Assembly: GCF_003987595.1 (NCBI RefSeq)
Contig: NZ_NGJZ01000001.1
Span: 434,001 to 498,000 of the forward strand
Direction of reading: 5' to 3'
DNA length: 64,000 nt
Origin: Vagococcus entomophilus
Lineage (GTDB): Bacteria > Bacillota > Bacilli > Lactobacillales > Vagococcaceae
This document shows, in pieces, positions 40,175 to 49,016 of this stretch. Both the position numbers and the translations under genes were made by a program. Below the pieces are notes generated by a model, which saw only the letters and a program-made list of their open reading frames with translations, was not told the DNA's origin and did not search any database. Numbering within the stretch: the stretch's first letter is position 1; each line of letters opens with the position of its first letter.

Positions 40175-42490
40175 ATGAATCAAGAACAACAAGAACAACA
40201 AGAACAACAAGAACAACAATATTTGATCAAAACAATCGCGAGTATTGTAGAAGAAAAAGCAAGTATACAAGCTGAATTAACCGAAGTTGAAGCTGGTCAT
40301 AAAGCTCACTTGGAAGAAAATGGTCAGCTCAAAATTCAAGCCGGCTCAATTGGAGCGCTCATGGAAACTTCTTTTTCAATCCGTGAAAAGGAACAAACAC
40401 TTTCCGTAGATGGATTCTTGCTGACACAAAAACGCGAACGGCTCTCGATTCTCAATAAAATGGAGCCCAAGCCTTACTTTGGTCGAGTAGATTTTCATGA
40501 GGAAGATGAGGAGCAAACAGAGAAAATTTATTTAGGGATTTCTTCTTTAAAAAATCATCAGCTTGGGGATTATCGGATTTATGACTGGCGGGCTCCTATT
40601 GCACATTTATATTACGAAGGGAAATTAGGCGAAGCAAAATATCCTAGTGTTTCAGGTGAACAAGAAGTGATAGTGGAGCGAAAGCGACAATACATTATTG
40701 AAGATGGAGAGCTTGAAAGCTTTGCAGACACGATAGAAACGATTGGAGATGAGGTCTTACTAGAAGTTTTAGGCCAAAAGTCAAGTTCGCGCATGAATAA
40801 CATTGTTGCCACAATCCAAAAGGAACAAAATGAAGTAGTCCGAGATTTATATACTCCAGTATTGGTGGTTCAAGGAGTAGCTGGAAGTGGAAAAACATCT
40901 GCGATGCTTCAGCGAGTGGCTTACTTACTTTATCATTTTCGTGAAAAAATTTCGATGAAAGATATTCTGTTATTCTCGCCTAATCGCCTTTTTAGTGAGT
41001 ATATTGCCAATGTTTTGCCTTCTCTCGGTGAAGCAGAATTAAAAACAAAATCTTATCGGGAGTTTATTCAGCAATATTTACCAGGAATAAAAATCGATTC
41101 CTTGAAAAAAGATTTTGCTCAACTAAAAGAAAATGAATTGTCGGGGAATGACCAAGTAAAAGCGATTAAAAAGAGTCGGAGTTTTTTTGAAGCATTGCCT
41201 CTCTATCTTGAAAGTTTGGCGACTCGTGGCATCCAGTGGAATACGATTAAGCTCGAGGAAGAGATTGTTTTTTCCAAGCAAGATTTAAAAGCATTATATA
41301 GAAAAATAAATGTCAAATTGCCCATAAATGAAAGAATGAAAAAGCTGCAGCAGCTATTGCTCCAAAAAGTAGAAGAAAAAAAATCCCAGGAAATGAAGGC
41401 AGAATGGGTAGAAAAAGAAGTGGAATTAATTAGTGAGCAAGTCATTCAAAAAATTGAACAAGAGCAAATTGATAAGACCTTCTTTTCGATGGATGCAGTT
41501 CAAGAAGAAGCTGCTAGAGAGATTGTATCAAAAAAATATGCTACTGTAGTGAAAAAGATTCGCAGGATGAGTTTTTGGAATTTACGTAAGCAATACTTAC
41601 ATTTATTGACTCGAATTCTTGACTTTTTAGACTCAAATTCGATATCAGCTGCAGCCTGGAAAAGTGATATCGAAATGACGCGACTAAGTCTGATTGACAA
41701 AAAACTGTCTCTTGTAGATGCCACCATTTGTGTCTGGCTTCGAAAAGCTTTTTTAGATTTTACGCCTAAAAATGCCTATCGCTATATTTTTATTGATGAA
41801 ATTCAAGATTATACTTTCCCAGAGTTAGCATTGCTTAAGGCTTTATATCCAAATGCTAAATTTACTTTATGTGGTGATTTAAACCAAAGTCTATACGGGA
41901 AAAGGGATGTTTTACAAGAATTGCCTTATTTATTTTCAAAAGAGCAGACGAAAAAAATCCAATTAACAACTAGTTATCGTTCGACGCAAGAGATTAATTT
42001 GTTTTCTTTGGCTATACTAGGAGAAAAAGTGGAAAATGTAAAAGCATATGGCCGTAGCGGACAAAAGCCAACACTTAAAAGCGTAGCAAATGAACAGCTG
42101 ATGGCGCATGCGATTGTGCAACAGATTCAATCACAAAAAAGACAAGCAGGTAGAACGGTGATTATCGGCAAAACGATGCAAGAATGTCAAACGGTTTATG
42201 AGTTAATCAAAGAGCAAATTTCAGTAAAGCTAATCAAAAATGAAACCAGTAATCCTAGTGCTGATGTGCTGATCATTCCAGCATTTTATGCAAAAGGTCT
42301 TGAATTTGATGAGGTGATTGTGTGGAATGCTTCAAAAGACAATTACAGCACTTCTGAGGCTAAAAATACACTCTATACGATTTGCTCTCGAGCGATGCAC
42401 CAACTGACAGTATTCGTAATTGGGGAACCCAGTCCCTATATCACCAGAATTCCAGATGACTTGTACGAAAAACAACAAAAAGAAAATTGA
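40175..42490 (+). CDS. helD: UvrD-like helicase HelD (RNA polymerase recycling factor family)
   Basis: 771 residues. An N-terminal coiled-coil arm is followed by a superfamily 1 helicase core with Walker A QGVAGSGKTSAML (around residue 235), Walker B YIFIDEIQDYT, CGDLNQSLYG and TTSYRST motifs. HelD proteins dissociate stalled RNA polymerase from DNA using ATP. The start ATG 40175 follows AAAGGAG; the ORF upstream of it contains the clpX terminator. The extreme N-terminus encodes an EQQ repeat. Confidence 0.9.
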   Translation: MNQEQQEQQEQQEQQYLIKTIASIVEEKASIQAELTEVEAGHKAHLEENGQLKIQAGSIGALMETSFSIREKEQTLSVDGFLLTQKRERLSILNKMEPKPYFGRVDFHEEDEEQTEKIYLGISSLKNHQLGDYRIYDWRAPIAHLYYEGKLGEAKYPSVSGEQEVIVERKRQYIIEDGELESFADTIETIGDEVLLEVLGQKSSSRMNNIVATIQKEQNEVVRDLYTPVLVVQGVAGSGKTSAMLQRVAYLLYHFREKISMKDILLFSPNRLFSEYIANVLPSLGEAELKTKSYREFIQQYLPGIKIDSLKKDFAQLKENELSGNDQVKAIKKSRSFFEALPLYLESLATRGIQWNTIKLEEEIVFSKQDLKALYRKINVKLPINERMKKLQQLLLQKVEEKKSQEMKAEWVEKEVELISEQVIQKIEQEQIDKTFFSMDAVQEEAAREIVSKKYATVVKKIRRMSFWNLRKQYLHLLTRILDFLDSNSISAAAWKSDIEMTRLSLIDKKLSLVDATICVWLRKAFLDFTPKNAYRYIFIDEIQDYTFPELALLKALYPNAKFTLCGDLNQSLYGKRDVLQELPYLFSKEQTKKIQLTTSYRSTQEINLFSLAILGEKVENVKAYGRSGQKPTLKSVANEQLMAHAIVQQIQSQKRQAGRTVIIGKTMQECQTVYELIKEQISVKLIKNETSNPSADVLIIPAFYAKGLEFDEVIVWNASKDNYSTSEAKNTLYTICSRAMHQLTVFVIGEPSPYITRIPDDLYEKQQKEN
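40181..40219 (+). repeat. 9-bp tandem repeat in the helD 5' end
   Basis: CAAGAACAA occurs four times in tandem followed by CAA, encoding repeated Gln-Glu-Gln. The unit is a multiple of three, so copy changes keep the frame. Confidence 0.9.
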
Positions 42491-42496
42491 TAGAAC

Positions 42497-42530
42497 GTGA
42501 AACAACTTATGTTTCGCAACAGTTTTTTTT
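42497..42530 (+). terminator. Weak terminator after helD
   Basis: GTGAAAC / GTTTCGC hairpin and a T8 run a few bases later. Confidence 0.4.
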
Positions 42531-42603
42531 AGCATTCTGTAGGTAGCTTTTTTAAACTATGGTACAATAGTGGAGAATTAATTTTTGAGAAAGAGGTGAA
42601 GGG

Positions 42604-43218
42604 ATGAAAGTTCATCATGCAGATATCGTGATTAGTGCGGTTGATAAAAAGCAATATCCAGAAACGGATATTCCAGAGATTGCTTTAGCTGGAAGGTCCA
42701 ATGTTGGCAAGTCTTCTTTTATCAATACATTGTTGGAACGAAAAAACTTGGCTAGAACTTCTAGTAAACCAGGTAAAACCCAAACGCTAAATTTTTACCT
42801 CATTGAAAATAGTTTTCATTTTGTCGATGTTCCTGGATATGGTTATGCAAAAGTATCAAAAACAGAACGTGCAAAATGGGGCAAGATGATTGAAACCTAT
42901 CTCACACAGCGGTCACAACTTAGAGCAGTTATTTCTTTGATAGATGTTAGGCATGCGCCATCTAAAGAAGATGTGCAAATGTATGAATTTCTAAAATATT
43001 ATGATATTCCAGTGATTGTAGTAGCAACAAAAGCAGATAAGATTCCTAGAGGGAAATGGAATAAACACGAGAGCATGATTAAAAAATCACTGAATTTTGA
43101 TGGGAATGATCATTTTATTTTATTTTCATCTGAAACAAAACAAGGAAAAGAACAAGCTTGGTCTGTTATTGAAGCCTATTTAGAACTTCCAGCAGATGAC
43201 GCGGGGAATAAGGAATGA
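42604..43218 (+). CDS. engB: Ribosome biogenesis GTPase EngB (YsxC)
   Basis: 204 residues. G1 [11 protein letters not shown]3 [11 protein letters not shown]4 TKADKIP and the [13 protein letters not shown] switch are diagnostic of the YihA/YsxC family, which assists 50S assembly. An AGAGGTGAAGGG site precedes the ATG. It ends six bases before the MazG-like gene, so the two form an operon. Confidence 0.97.
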   Translation: MKVHHADIVISAVDKKQYPETDIPEIALAGRSNVGKSSFINTLLERKNLARTSSKPGKTQTLNFYLIENSFHFVDVPGYGYAKVSKTERAKWGKMIETYLTQRSQLRAVISLIDVRHAPSKEDVQMYEFLKYYDIPVIVVATKADKIPRGKWNKHESMIKKSLNFDGNDHFILFSSETKQGKEQAWSVIEAYLELPADDAGNKE

Positions 43219-43224
43219 GAAACG

Positions 43225-43527
43225 ATGGAATTTAATGAATATCAAGAATTAGCTAATCGGACACTTTATGGGACAGAACAGGTTTTGACTAACTGTGCTT
43301 TGGGCTTGGCAAGCGAAACAGGAGCAGTACTTGAGCAAATCCAAAAGTACACCTTTGAAAGCCAAGAGCTAAATCGGGATGCTTTAATCAAAGAATTGGG
43401 GGATGTCCTTTGGTATGTAAGTCAAATATCAGACTGGGCAAATATTCCTTTTGAAGAGGTTGCAACGAAGAATTTGGCTCATATTGATAGTAAAATGAAC
43501 AGCCATCGACCCATTCAAAAAAATTAA
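43225..43527 (+). CDS. MazG-like nucleotide pyrophosphohydrolase family protein
   Basis: 100 residues with the all-alpha MazG fold: YQELANRTLYG at the start and KELGDVLWYVSQI near residues 56-68. The second metal motif ExxD is intact (E57, D60). The first motif, normally ExxE, reads ETGA at residues 31-34, so one glutamate ligand is replaced by alanine. The protein may be inactive or use another ligand (E37). Members hydrolyse non-canonical NTPs. Operon with engB. Confidence 0.8.
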   Translation: MEFNEYQELANRTLYGTEQVLTNCALGLASETGAVLEQIQKYTFESQELNRDALIKELGDVLWYVSQISDWANIPFEEVATKNLAHIDSKMNSHRPIQKN

Positions 43528-43567
43528 AAAATAGCAAGCTGAGAAGACTCTCTCAGCTTGCTATTTT
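43526..43567. terminator. Bidirectional terminator
   Basis: 19-base inverted repeat flanked by A and T runs; it contains the stop of the MazG-like gene region on one side and the stop codon of the 44-residue minus-strand gene on the other. Confidence 0.9.
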
Positions 43568-43695
43568 TTCGTTTCTTTTTTGTTTTTTTCCTTGTCGTTG
43601 CTTGATTCTTCAACTTTTTCTTTTTTATCTGGGTCAATCGCAAATTTATCAAACATTTCGTCTAATGAATCCTGACGTTTAAAAGTCAATCCCAT
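43561..43695 (-). CDS. Small protein, 44 aa (SPJ_0845-like)
   Basis: A short gene read directly from the sequence. ATG at 43695 follows TAGGAGATGG, and the stop TAG lies inside the bidirectional terminator. The N-terminal half is structured-looking (MGLTFKRQDSLDEMFDKFAI) and the C-terminal half is a highly charged Lys/Glu tail. It resembles, from memory, the small SPJ_0845 family of streptococci and relatives; function unknown. It lies downstream of the FAD oxidoreductase gene on the same strand. Confidence 0.75.
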   Translation of the reverse strand: MGLTFKRQDSLDEMFDKFAIDPDKKEKVEESSNDKEKNKKETKK

Positions 43696-43751
43696 AGTTT
43701 CCATCTCCTATTATTGTTTGATAATAGTTTAGCATAAAAATCGTAAGTTTG

Positions 43752-44879
43752 CTATTTCTCTTTTTTGGTTATGTAAGAACCGGGAGTATAACATTTAAAA
43801 GACAAAGTAGTTTTTTGTTCTAAAAGCTTTTGTGCCAGCATTTTTCCGATAATTGGTCCAGTCGTCAAACCAGAAGAGCCAAGACCACTTGCAACATATA
43901 AGTGCTTAGTAGAATCAGGAGCGCCAAAAAAAGGTAAATAGTCGGACGTATAAGCACGTGTACCAGTTCGAATAAATTCCTGTTTGAAGCTTGCGATTTT
44001 TGGTGCTAAATCGGAAGCGTGGACAATTAACTCATGAATTTTTTTAGAGTCAAAAGATAAGTCAAATGCTTGATCATTCTCGTGTGTGGCCCCAACGAGG
44101 AGTTCTCCATTTTGAGAAGGAATTAGGTCGCCTTCGCCCTGAGGCATTACGACTGGCCAAGTATGAGTCTGGAGCTTGGTTTGAAGCCCCACTAGCTGTC
44201 CTTTTTGTGGTCTAACATCAACGGTAAATCCTAAAGGTTCAAGTAAGGAAGGTAGCCAAGCACCAGTCGCAAGAATTAAAAAATCAAATGCTAATCGCTC
44301 TTGGTTCAAGTAAACGTCCCACTTATCTAGCTGAGGCTCAATGCCTGTTACTTTGCTCTGTCTAAATTCTCCGCCAGTCCGAATAAATGCCTGTTTTAAC
44401 GTTTTAATGAGCAGTGCTCCATCTACTCTTGCTCCCCCTGATATGTATAGAGCATCAGTTTGGGGCTCTAACAGTGGGAATCTTTTTTTTATTTGTTCAG
44501 GAGATAAGCGAACAATTTCTCCAATCTCTGGTGCCTCTTTTTTTCTTTCGCCAGCTATTTTTTCTAATTTTTGGAGTAATTTTTCATTTTTTTTGAATAG
44601 AAGTGTCCCTACTTTAGCGTAGAGAGAAGGGGAAAATCCAGATACAAACTGTGTGAGATCTTCTAGCAACTCAGGGTAAAATTTTGCTCCTTCTCTTGCT
44701 AATTCATACCATGCCTTGTTGCGCCTTTGTGAGAGCCACGGAGAAATAATACCAGCTGCCGCACTTGTTGCTTGACCAAAACCATCATCAAGTAGCATTA
44801 CCTGATGTTTGCCTGATTGTTGTAAATAAAAAGCAGCGGTTGAGCCAACAACTCCTCCGCCAATAATTCCAATTTTCAA
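43752..44879 (-). CDS. FAD-dependent oxidoreductase of the DAO family (DadA/glycine-oxidase-like)
   Basis: 375 residues. N-terminal dinucleotide-binding GIIGGGVVGSTAAFYL, AGIISPW, the C-terminal GLGSSGLTTGPIIG motif and ATGAWLPSLL are typical of D-amino-acid/glycine oxidases. The substrate is unknown. A GGAGGG site precedes the ATG. It is downstream of the CDF transporter gene but separated by a strong terminator. Confidence 0.87.
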   Translation of the reverse strand: MKIGIIGGGVVGSTAAFYLQQSGKHQVMLLDDGFGQATSAAAGIISPWLSQRRNKAWYELAREGAKFYPELLEDLTQFVSGFSPSLYAKVGTLLFKKNEKLLQKLEKIAGERKKEAPEIGEIVRLSPEQIKKRFPLLEPQTDALYISGGARVDGALLIKTLKQAFIRTGGEFRQSKVTGIEPQLDKWDVYLNQERLAFDFLILATGAWLPSLLEPLGFTVDVRPQKGQLVGLQTKLQTHTWPVVMPQGEGDLIPSQNGELLVGATHENDQAFDLSFDSKKIHELIVHASDLAPKIASFKQEFIRTGTRAYTSDYLPFFGAPDSTKHLYVASGLGSSGLTTGPIIGKMLAQKLLEQKTTLSFKCYTPGSYITKKEK

Positions 44880-44937
44880 AGAAATCCCTCCAGTAGGTTA
44901 TGAGTTATTCCAGTATAATACAATAAATACAAATAGT

Positions 44938-44980
44938 AAAAAGGATGTGAGGCAAAAGTAACGTACTTTGCCTCACATCC
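44938..44980 (-). terminator. Terminator of the CDF transporter gene
   Basis: 14-bp stem GGATGTGAGGCAAA / TTTGCCTCACATCC with a U run on the minus strand. Confidence 0.88.
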
Positions 44981-45017
44981 CAAAGTTAAATAACTATTTT
45001 TAATCAAACCGATTTGT

Positions 45018-45887
45018 TTAAAATGGTTCAACGTGTACGTCAGTATCAAAAACTTTGTATTTTTCACTTAGCAGTTTTTCGATTTTTTCTGTAATATCGT
45101 GACTTTGTTTGACTGTCAGTGTAGAATCCATCAGTACAATGACATCTAAAAAAACATTGGCACCATAGGTTCTTCCACGAATGGCTCGAACATCCCGAAC
45201 GCCGTCAATTGTTAAAATGTCTGCTGTATAAAGCTCTAATTGCTCTTCGGAAAAACCATCTGATAAAGAAAAGGCACTATCTCTAAAAATTTCAATTGCG
45301 GTTTTTACAATCAGTAATCCGACTACAATCGCAGCAAGATTATCAAGCCAGTACATATGAAAACTTGAAGCAACGATTGCTAACGCCGTTCCGATACTTG
45401 TCCAAGCATCGCTTCGATTGTCTTTAGCAGCTGCAAGTAAAGCACTACTTTTTACTTTAGCGGAAAGTTTTTTATTATAAAAATAAACGCCATACATGAC
45501 AATTGCTGAAAAAATACCCACACAGGCAATAATGGGGTCCGGTTTTGAAAGTTCATGATGAAGCATGCTTTGAATAGACGAGAAAAGTACTTGTAAACCA
45601 ACCATTAGCATGATGAATGAAGTCATCATACTGGCAACAGTTTCTACTTTCCAATGGCCGTATTTATGATCATCATCGGCTGGGCGTCTAGCCAATTTTA
45701 ACCCGATTAATACCGCAACAGAGGCAATGATATCTGTTAGATTATTTAGTCCATCTGCTTGTAGTGCCTCGGAGTGGCCCCAAGATCCAACTGCTAATTT
45801 GAAAACAGAGAGAAAGATATAGGCTACAATACTTACAATGGCTCCCTTTTCAGCTGCTTTTAGCTCTTGGTAACGTTCTTCCATCAT
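45018..45887 (-). CDS. Cation diffusion facilitator family transporter
   Basis: 289 residues with about six helices. SEALQADGLNNLTD carries the Asp/Asn metal-site residues of helix 2, and DDDHKYGHWKVE is the cytosolic loop. A second intramembrane site lies in KDNRSDAWTS. The C-terminal dimerisation domain ends DTDVHVEPF. It exports divalent metal (Zn, Mn or similar). The ATG at 45887 has GGGGGG upstream; the TTG six bases earlier is less likely. Confidence 0.92.
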   Translation of the reverse strand: MMEERYQELKAAEKGAIVSIVAYIFLSVFKLAVGSWGHSEALQADGLNNLTDIIASVAVLIGLKLARRPADDDHKYGHWKVETVASMMTSFIMLMVGLQVLFSSIQSMLHHELSKPDPIIACVGIFSAIVMYGVYFYNKKLSAKVKSSALLAAAKDNRSDAWTSIGTALAIVASSFHMYWLDNLAAIVVGLLIVKTAIEIFRDSAFSLSDGFSEEQLELYTADILTIDGVRDVRAIRGRTYGANVFLDVIVLMDSTLTVKQSHDITEKIEKLLSEKYKVFDTDVHVEPF

Positions 45888-46025
45888 GTTCAATTCCCCC
45901 CATAACTATTTGTCACAATAGAAGCCATTATATCAGACCAAAGAACGAAAGACTAGGGATAAGGCAAGCCAAAATAATAAGACTTTTGTTATGAAATAAG
46001 GAAATAACACTTCCTAAATTAAAGA

Positions 46026-46571
46026 CTAACTTTGGCTTAAAAAACGTTTAGGAAGTCTTTGATTTAAGATGATTCCTAAAATGCTGGCAGCAATCGCTTT
46101 AATAATTCCTCCAATAACAAATGGTGTAAAACCGACTGTAAATGCCTTAATCCAAGTGAGATCTAGTTGGAATTTTAGCCAAACAGTTCCAAGTACGAGG
46201 GAAATAAGAGCTCCTAATAAATTAGCCACAATTACTCTAGGATAGCTGGTATTTCTTTTAGATATCACTTTACCTGTTACATAAGCTTGAAGTAAAAAGG
46301 CTAGTAAGTAACCACCAGTGGGGCCAAATAAGACACCAATACCAGCGTGAGCACCAGCAAAAACTGGTAAGCCAATTGTTCCCAGTAATAGGTAAATAAA
46401 AACTGTGACAGTACTATTTAGCGGTGAAAGTAAAGTTGCAATGAGCCCAATTGCAAAAGTTTGACCAGTTAAAGGTACTGGTCCCAAGGGAATAGTAAAT
46501 TGTGCTAGAATTGCGATGAGTATAGCACATTCAGCGTTAATAATTTGTTGTTTTATCTTTGTGTTTCGCAT
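46026..46571 (-). CDS. bioY: Biotin transporter BioY (ECF S component)
   Basis: 181 residues with six helices. The N-terminal signature TIPLGPVPLTGQTFAIGL and GLPVFAGAHAGIGVLFGPTGGYL identify BioY. It binds biotin and works with the shared EcfAA'T module encoded elsewhere. A BirA-type operator directly upstream supports biotin-responsive repression. Confidence 0.95.
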   Translation of the reverse strand: MRNTKIKQQIINAECAILIAILAQFTIPLGPVPLTGQTFAIGLIATLLSPLNSTVTVFIYLLLGTIGLPVFAGAHAGIGVLFGPTGGYLLAFLLQAYVTGKVISKRNTSYPRVIVANLLGALISLVLGTVWLKFQLDLTWIKAFTVGFTPFVIGGIIKAIAASILGIILNQRLPKRFLSQS

Positions 46572-46582
46572 AAAGCACCTCT

Positions 46583-46614
46583 TTGTTAACTTTTTTAGAA
46601 TTAAAGGTTAACAT
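46583..46614 (-). promoter_or_regulatory. BirA-type operator upstream of bioY
   Basis: TTGTTAAC, 16 bases, GTTAACAT: an inverted repeat matching the biotin-repressor operator found in Firmicutes. It lies 12 bases upstream of the bioY start. Confidence 0.85.
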
Positions 46615-46701
46615 TAAAAGCGGAAATTTGCAACAAAAAAAGAAAGCAAGTTGAAGGAAAGTACAACCATTTTGTGATCCAAACCAAAAGAGTAGTTCAC
46701 T

Positions 46702-46957
46702 TTATAGCTTTACTCTCTTTAATCCAGTAGTTAATGGTAAGGGGATTAAATGTTCTAAAATTCTTTGATTGTTTCCAAAAGAGAGCTGATTTTTGATACT
46801 ATCGACTGTTCTACCAATTGAATGGATTATTTTTTTCGGTATCAGAGGTCAGAGCGTAGTAAGCATGAAACATTTCGCTGGGGAAATTGGCTAAAGCTCT
46901 TCTTTTATTGGTATTGGGACTCTTTCATTCTCTATGAGAATAATTATGTGTGACCAT
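46702..46957 (-). pseudogene. Decayed small gene of unknown origin
   Basis: On the minus strand an ATG (46957) behind GGAGGTG opens MVTHNYSHRE, then an in-frame TGA (46925-46927). The same frame continues with KSPNTNKRRALANFPSEMF to a stop at 46811. A coding-like segment in another frame (IGRTVDSIKNQLSF...TTGLKRVKL) follows to 46702. One nonsense change (Trp TGG to TGA would fit) and one frameshift separate the parts. I cannot name the family. The ribosome binding site is paired within hairpin 46963-46970/46992-46999. Confidence 0.5.
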
Positions 46958-46962
46958 GATCA

Positions 46963-47005
46963 AGCACCTCCAAACTTATGTTACTAAATTAGAGGTGCTC
47001 TTTTT
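46963..47005. other. Hairpin with plus-strand T run over the decayed gene's RBS
   Basis: AGCACCTC and GAGGTGCT (46963-46970, 46992-46999) form an 8-bp stem followed by CTTTTT on the plus strand, so it could act as a plus-strand terminator. On the minus strand it would sequester the GGAGGTG of the decayed gene. The rest of the 506-base gap between bioY and queH shows nothing else. Confidence 0.5.
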
Positions 47006-47077
47006 AGTCGTATCTTATTATCGCATCAGTTCTAACACTCTTTCTTGTCTCTTTTTATTTGACTTTCAAGTTGGTAG

Positions 47078-47803
47078 TTACTGGTGCGAGGAATTTAAAA
47101 AGGCTGTAGCTTCTTTATTCACGTCTTTAAGTGAAATCCCTTGTTTTTGAGCTGCAAAGAGACAACCACAGTAGCACTGACGATATACATTGTATTCCTT
47201 GCATAATTCTACGGAGCGTTTGTAGCCATTGTTCTTTTTAAAATCACTAGGCAAATAATTGACTGAAAATATTTTTTGGATTTCAATACCGATGGAGTTA
47301 ATCACTTGACTATTCTTTTTGGGAGAGAGTGTTAACGCGCTACCGAAATAATCAAAGGCCAACTCTTGGGCTTTTTTGGCAACCAAATCTAGACGCATTT
47401 GAAAACAAGCACTACACCTTTTTCCCCCTTCAGGTTCGTCAACTAAATGCTTTTCTTGGACCATTTTTACAAACTGATTTGGCTCATATGGGGCACTCAG
47501 AAACTGAATATTGGTATTATTTTTAGCATTAAAATCTCTGATAAAGTCTTTTTGGACTTGCTCGCGTCTCAAATACTCACTTCTTGGATGAATATTGGAA
47601 TTCGCAAAATAAATCGTAATATCAGCAAATTGATTGAGGTATTCTAAAGTATAAGTACTACAAGGGGCACAGCAACTATGCAATAAAATCTTAGGGCGAA
47701 TAGTTTGCGTTTGCCAGGTTTGAATCATTTTTTGTAGTAACCGATCATAGTTGATTTTTTGGTTGGGGTTCATTTTTTCTAGTAACTCATCTGCATTAAT
47801 CAT
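47078..47803 (-). CDS. queH: Epoxyqueuosine reductase QueH
   Basis: 241 residues of the DUF208/QueH family. The cysteine motifs LLHSCCAPCSTYTLEYL, RCSACFQMRLD and RQCYCGCLFA provide Fe-S and Zn ligands. It performs the last step of queuosine synthesis in tRNA, replacing QueG. The start at 47803 has GAGGTG upstream; the 12 codons before it belong to the leader. Confidence 0.93.
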   Translation of the reverse strand: MINADELLEKMNPNQKINYDRLLQKMIQTWQTQTIRPKILLHSCCAPCSTYTLEYLNQFADITIYFANSNIHPRSEYLRREQVQKDFIRDFNAKNNTNIQFLSAPYEPNQFVKMVQEKHLVDEPEGGKRCSACFQMRLDLVAKKAQELAFDYFGSALTLSPKKNSQVINSIGIEIQKIFSVNYLPSDFKKNNGYKRSVELCKEYNVYRQCYCGCLFAAQKQGISLKDVNKEATAFLNSSHQ

Positions 47804-47999
47804 AAAAGACACCTCTAAATAGTAGCATTTAAAAATCAATCAAATATTTCTTCATTTTTCTACGGAATATTGACTTTATACTTATACTATCACGAAAAAA
47901 AAAAAGTCGAAAGAAAATTAAGTAAAAAAGCTTTTCAAATGGGTCAGTTCTTGCTATTCTTAGTCTTGGTTCCGCGATAAATTTTTAAGGAGAATGAGA

Positions 48000-48920
48000 A
48001 TGAGCAAAATGGAAGCCTACAGAAAAAGTGAGAAGTTGAAGAAAGCACTTGTGATTTTGATGACAGGGATCACTTCAGCCATTGCTTTGAATATGTTTTT
48101 AACCCCAGCAAAAGTTTTTTCTGCTGGAATGAACGGAGTATCGCAATTATTATCCAGCATTTTGGAAACGACTTTTAATATACATATCAGTACCGGGATA
48201 TTTATATTGATTTTAAACGTACCGATTGCAATTCTCGGATGGGTAAAAATAGGGAAGTCATCGACAATTTTGAGTTTTGTCAATGTAGTTTCTGTGACAT
48301 TGTTTACGTTGATTATTCCCGTACACTCTATTTCAACTAACCCTTTGATGAATGCTATCATTGGTGGCGTGCTTGTTGGGATTGGGATTGGGTTTTCTTT
48401 GAAATATGGGTTTACAACAGGTGGAACCGATATTATTTCGCTCATTTTGTCTAAAACAACGGGTCGAACTGTCGGGAGTCTGTTATTTACGATTAATTTA
48501 GTCGTAATCTTTTTGGCAGGTCTTTTGTTTAACTGGGAAAGTGCGCTTTATACGATTATTTCAATTTATTGTATGACTCAAGTTACAGACATGATACATA
48601 CGAGTAACCAAAAAATTACGGCAATGATTATTACTCAGGAACCACAATCTGTCATGAGTTCTATTCAAAAAAGATTAGTCCGCGGCATGACTTTGATACC
48701 AGCAAAAGGAGCAAGGTCCAAGGTTCAAGGTGAAATGATTTTGATCGTGATCACGAGGTACGAAGTGTACGATTTAGAACAGGCAATTTATGAAATTGAT
48801 CAAAATGCTTTTGTAAATATTATGCCCACACAAACGGTTCTAGGGAAATTTTGGAATGAGGAAGAGCAAAAAGTAATTAAGAAAACTTGGGATAAAATTG
48901 AAAAAAAAGAAAACGAATAA
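48000..48920 (+). CDS. YitT/DUF2179 family membrane protein
   Basis: 306 residues. Five to six membrane helices (GITSAIALNMFLTPAKVFSAGMNG at the first, a glycine-rich GFTTGGTDIISLI loop in the middle) are followed by a cytosolic DUF2179 domain of about 85 residues. The function of the family is unknown. The ATG at 48000 is better spaced from AAGGAG than the one at 47994. Confidence 0.9.
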   Translation: MSKMEAYRKSEKLKKALVILMTGITSAIALNMFLTPAKVFSAGMNGVSQLLSSILETTFNIHISTGIFILILNVPIAILGWVKIGKSSTILSFVNVVSVTLFTLIIPVHSISTNPLMNAIIGGVLVGIGIGFSLKYGFTTGGTDIISLILSKTTGRTVGSLLFTINLVVIFLAGLLFNWESALYTIISIYCMTQVTDMIHTSNQKITAMIITQEPQSVMSSIQKRLVRGMTLIPAKGARSKVQGEMILIVITRYEVYDLEQAIYEIDQNAFVNIMPTQTVLGKFWNEEEQKVIKKTWDKIEKKENE

Positions 48921-48937
48921 TTATACAAAAATCATAC

Positions 48938-48968
48938 AAAAATAACAGCTTTGGCTGTTATTTTTTTT
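48938..48968 (+). terminator. Terminator after the YitT-family gene
   Basis: 10-bp stem AAATAACAGC / GCTGTTATTT with a T8 run. Confidence 0.88.
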
Positions 48969-49016
48969 CTAAATATGCTATGATTTTCTAAACTATTATA
49001 AAAGGATGTTGGCAAG

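Noticed and set aside
46963-47005. Insertion-sequence terminal repeat
   Set aside because: The 8-bp inverted repeat has no matching partner copy across the gap and no target duplication; a hairpin over an RBS explains it better.
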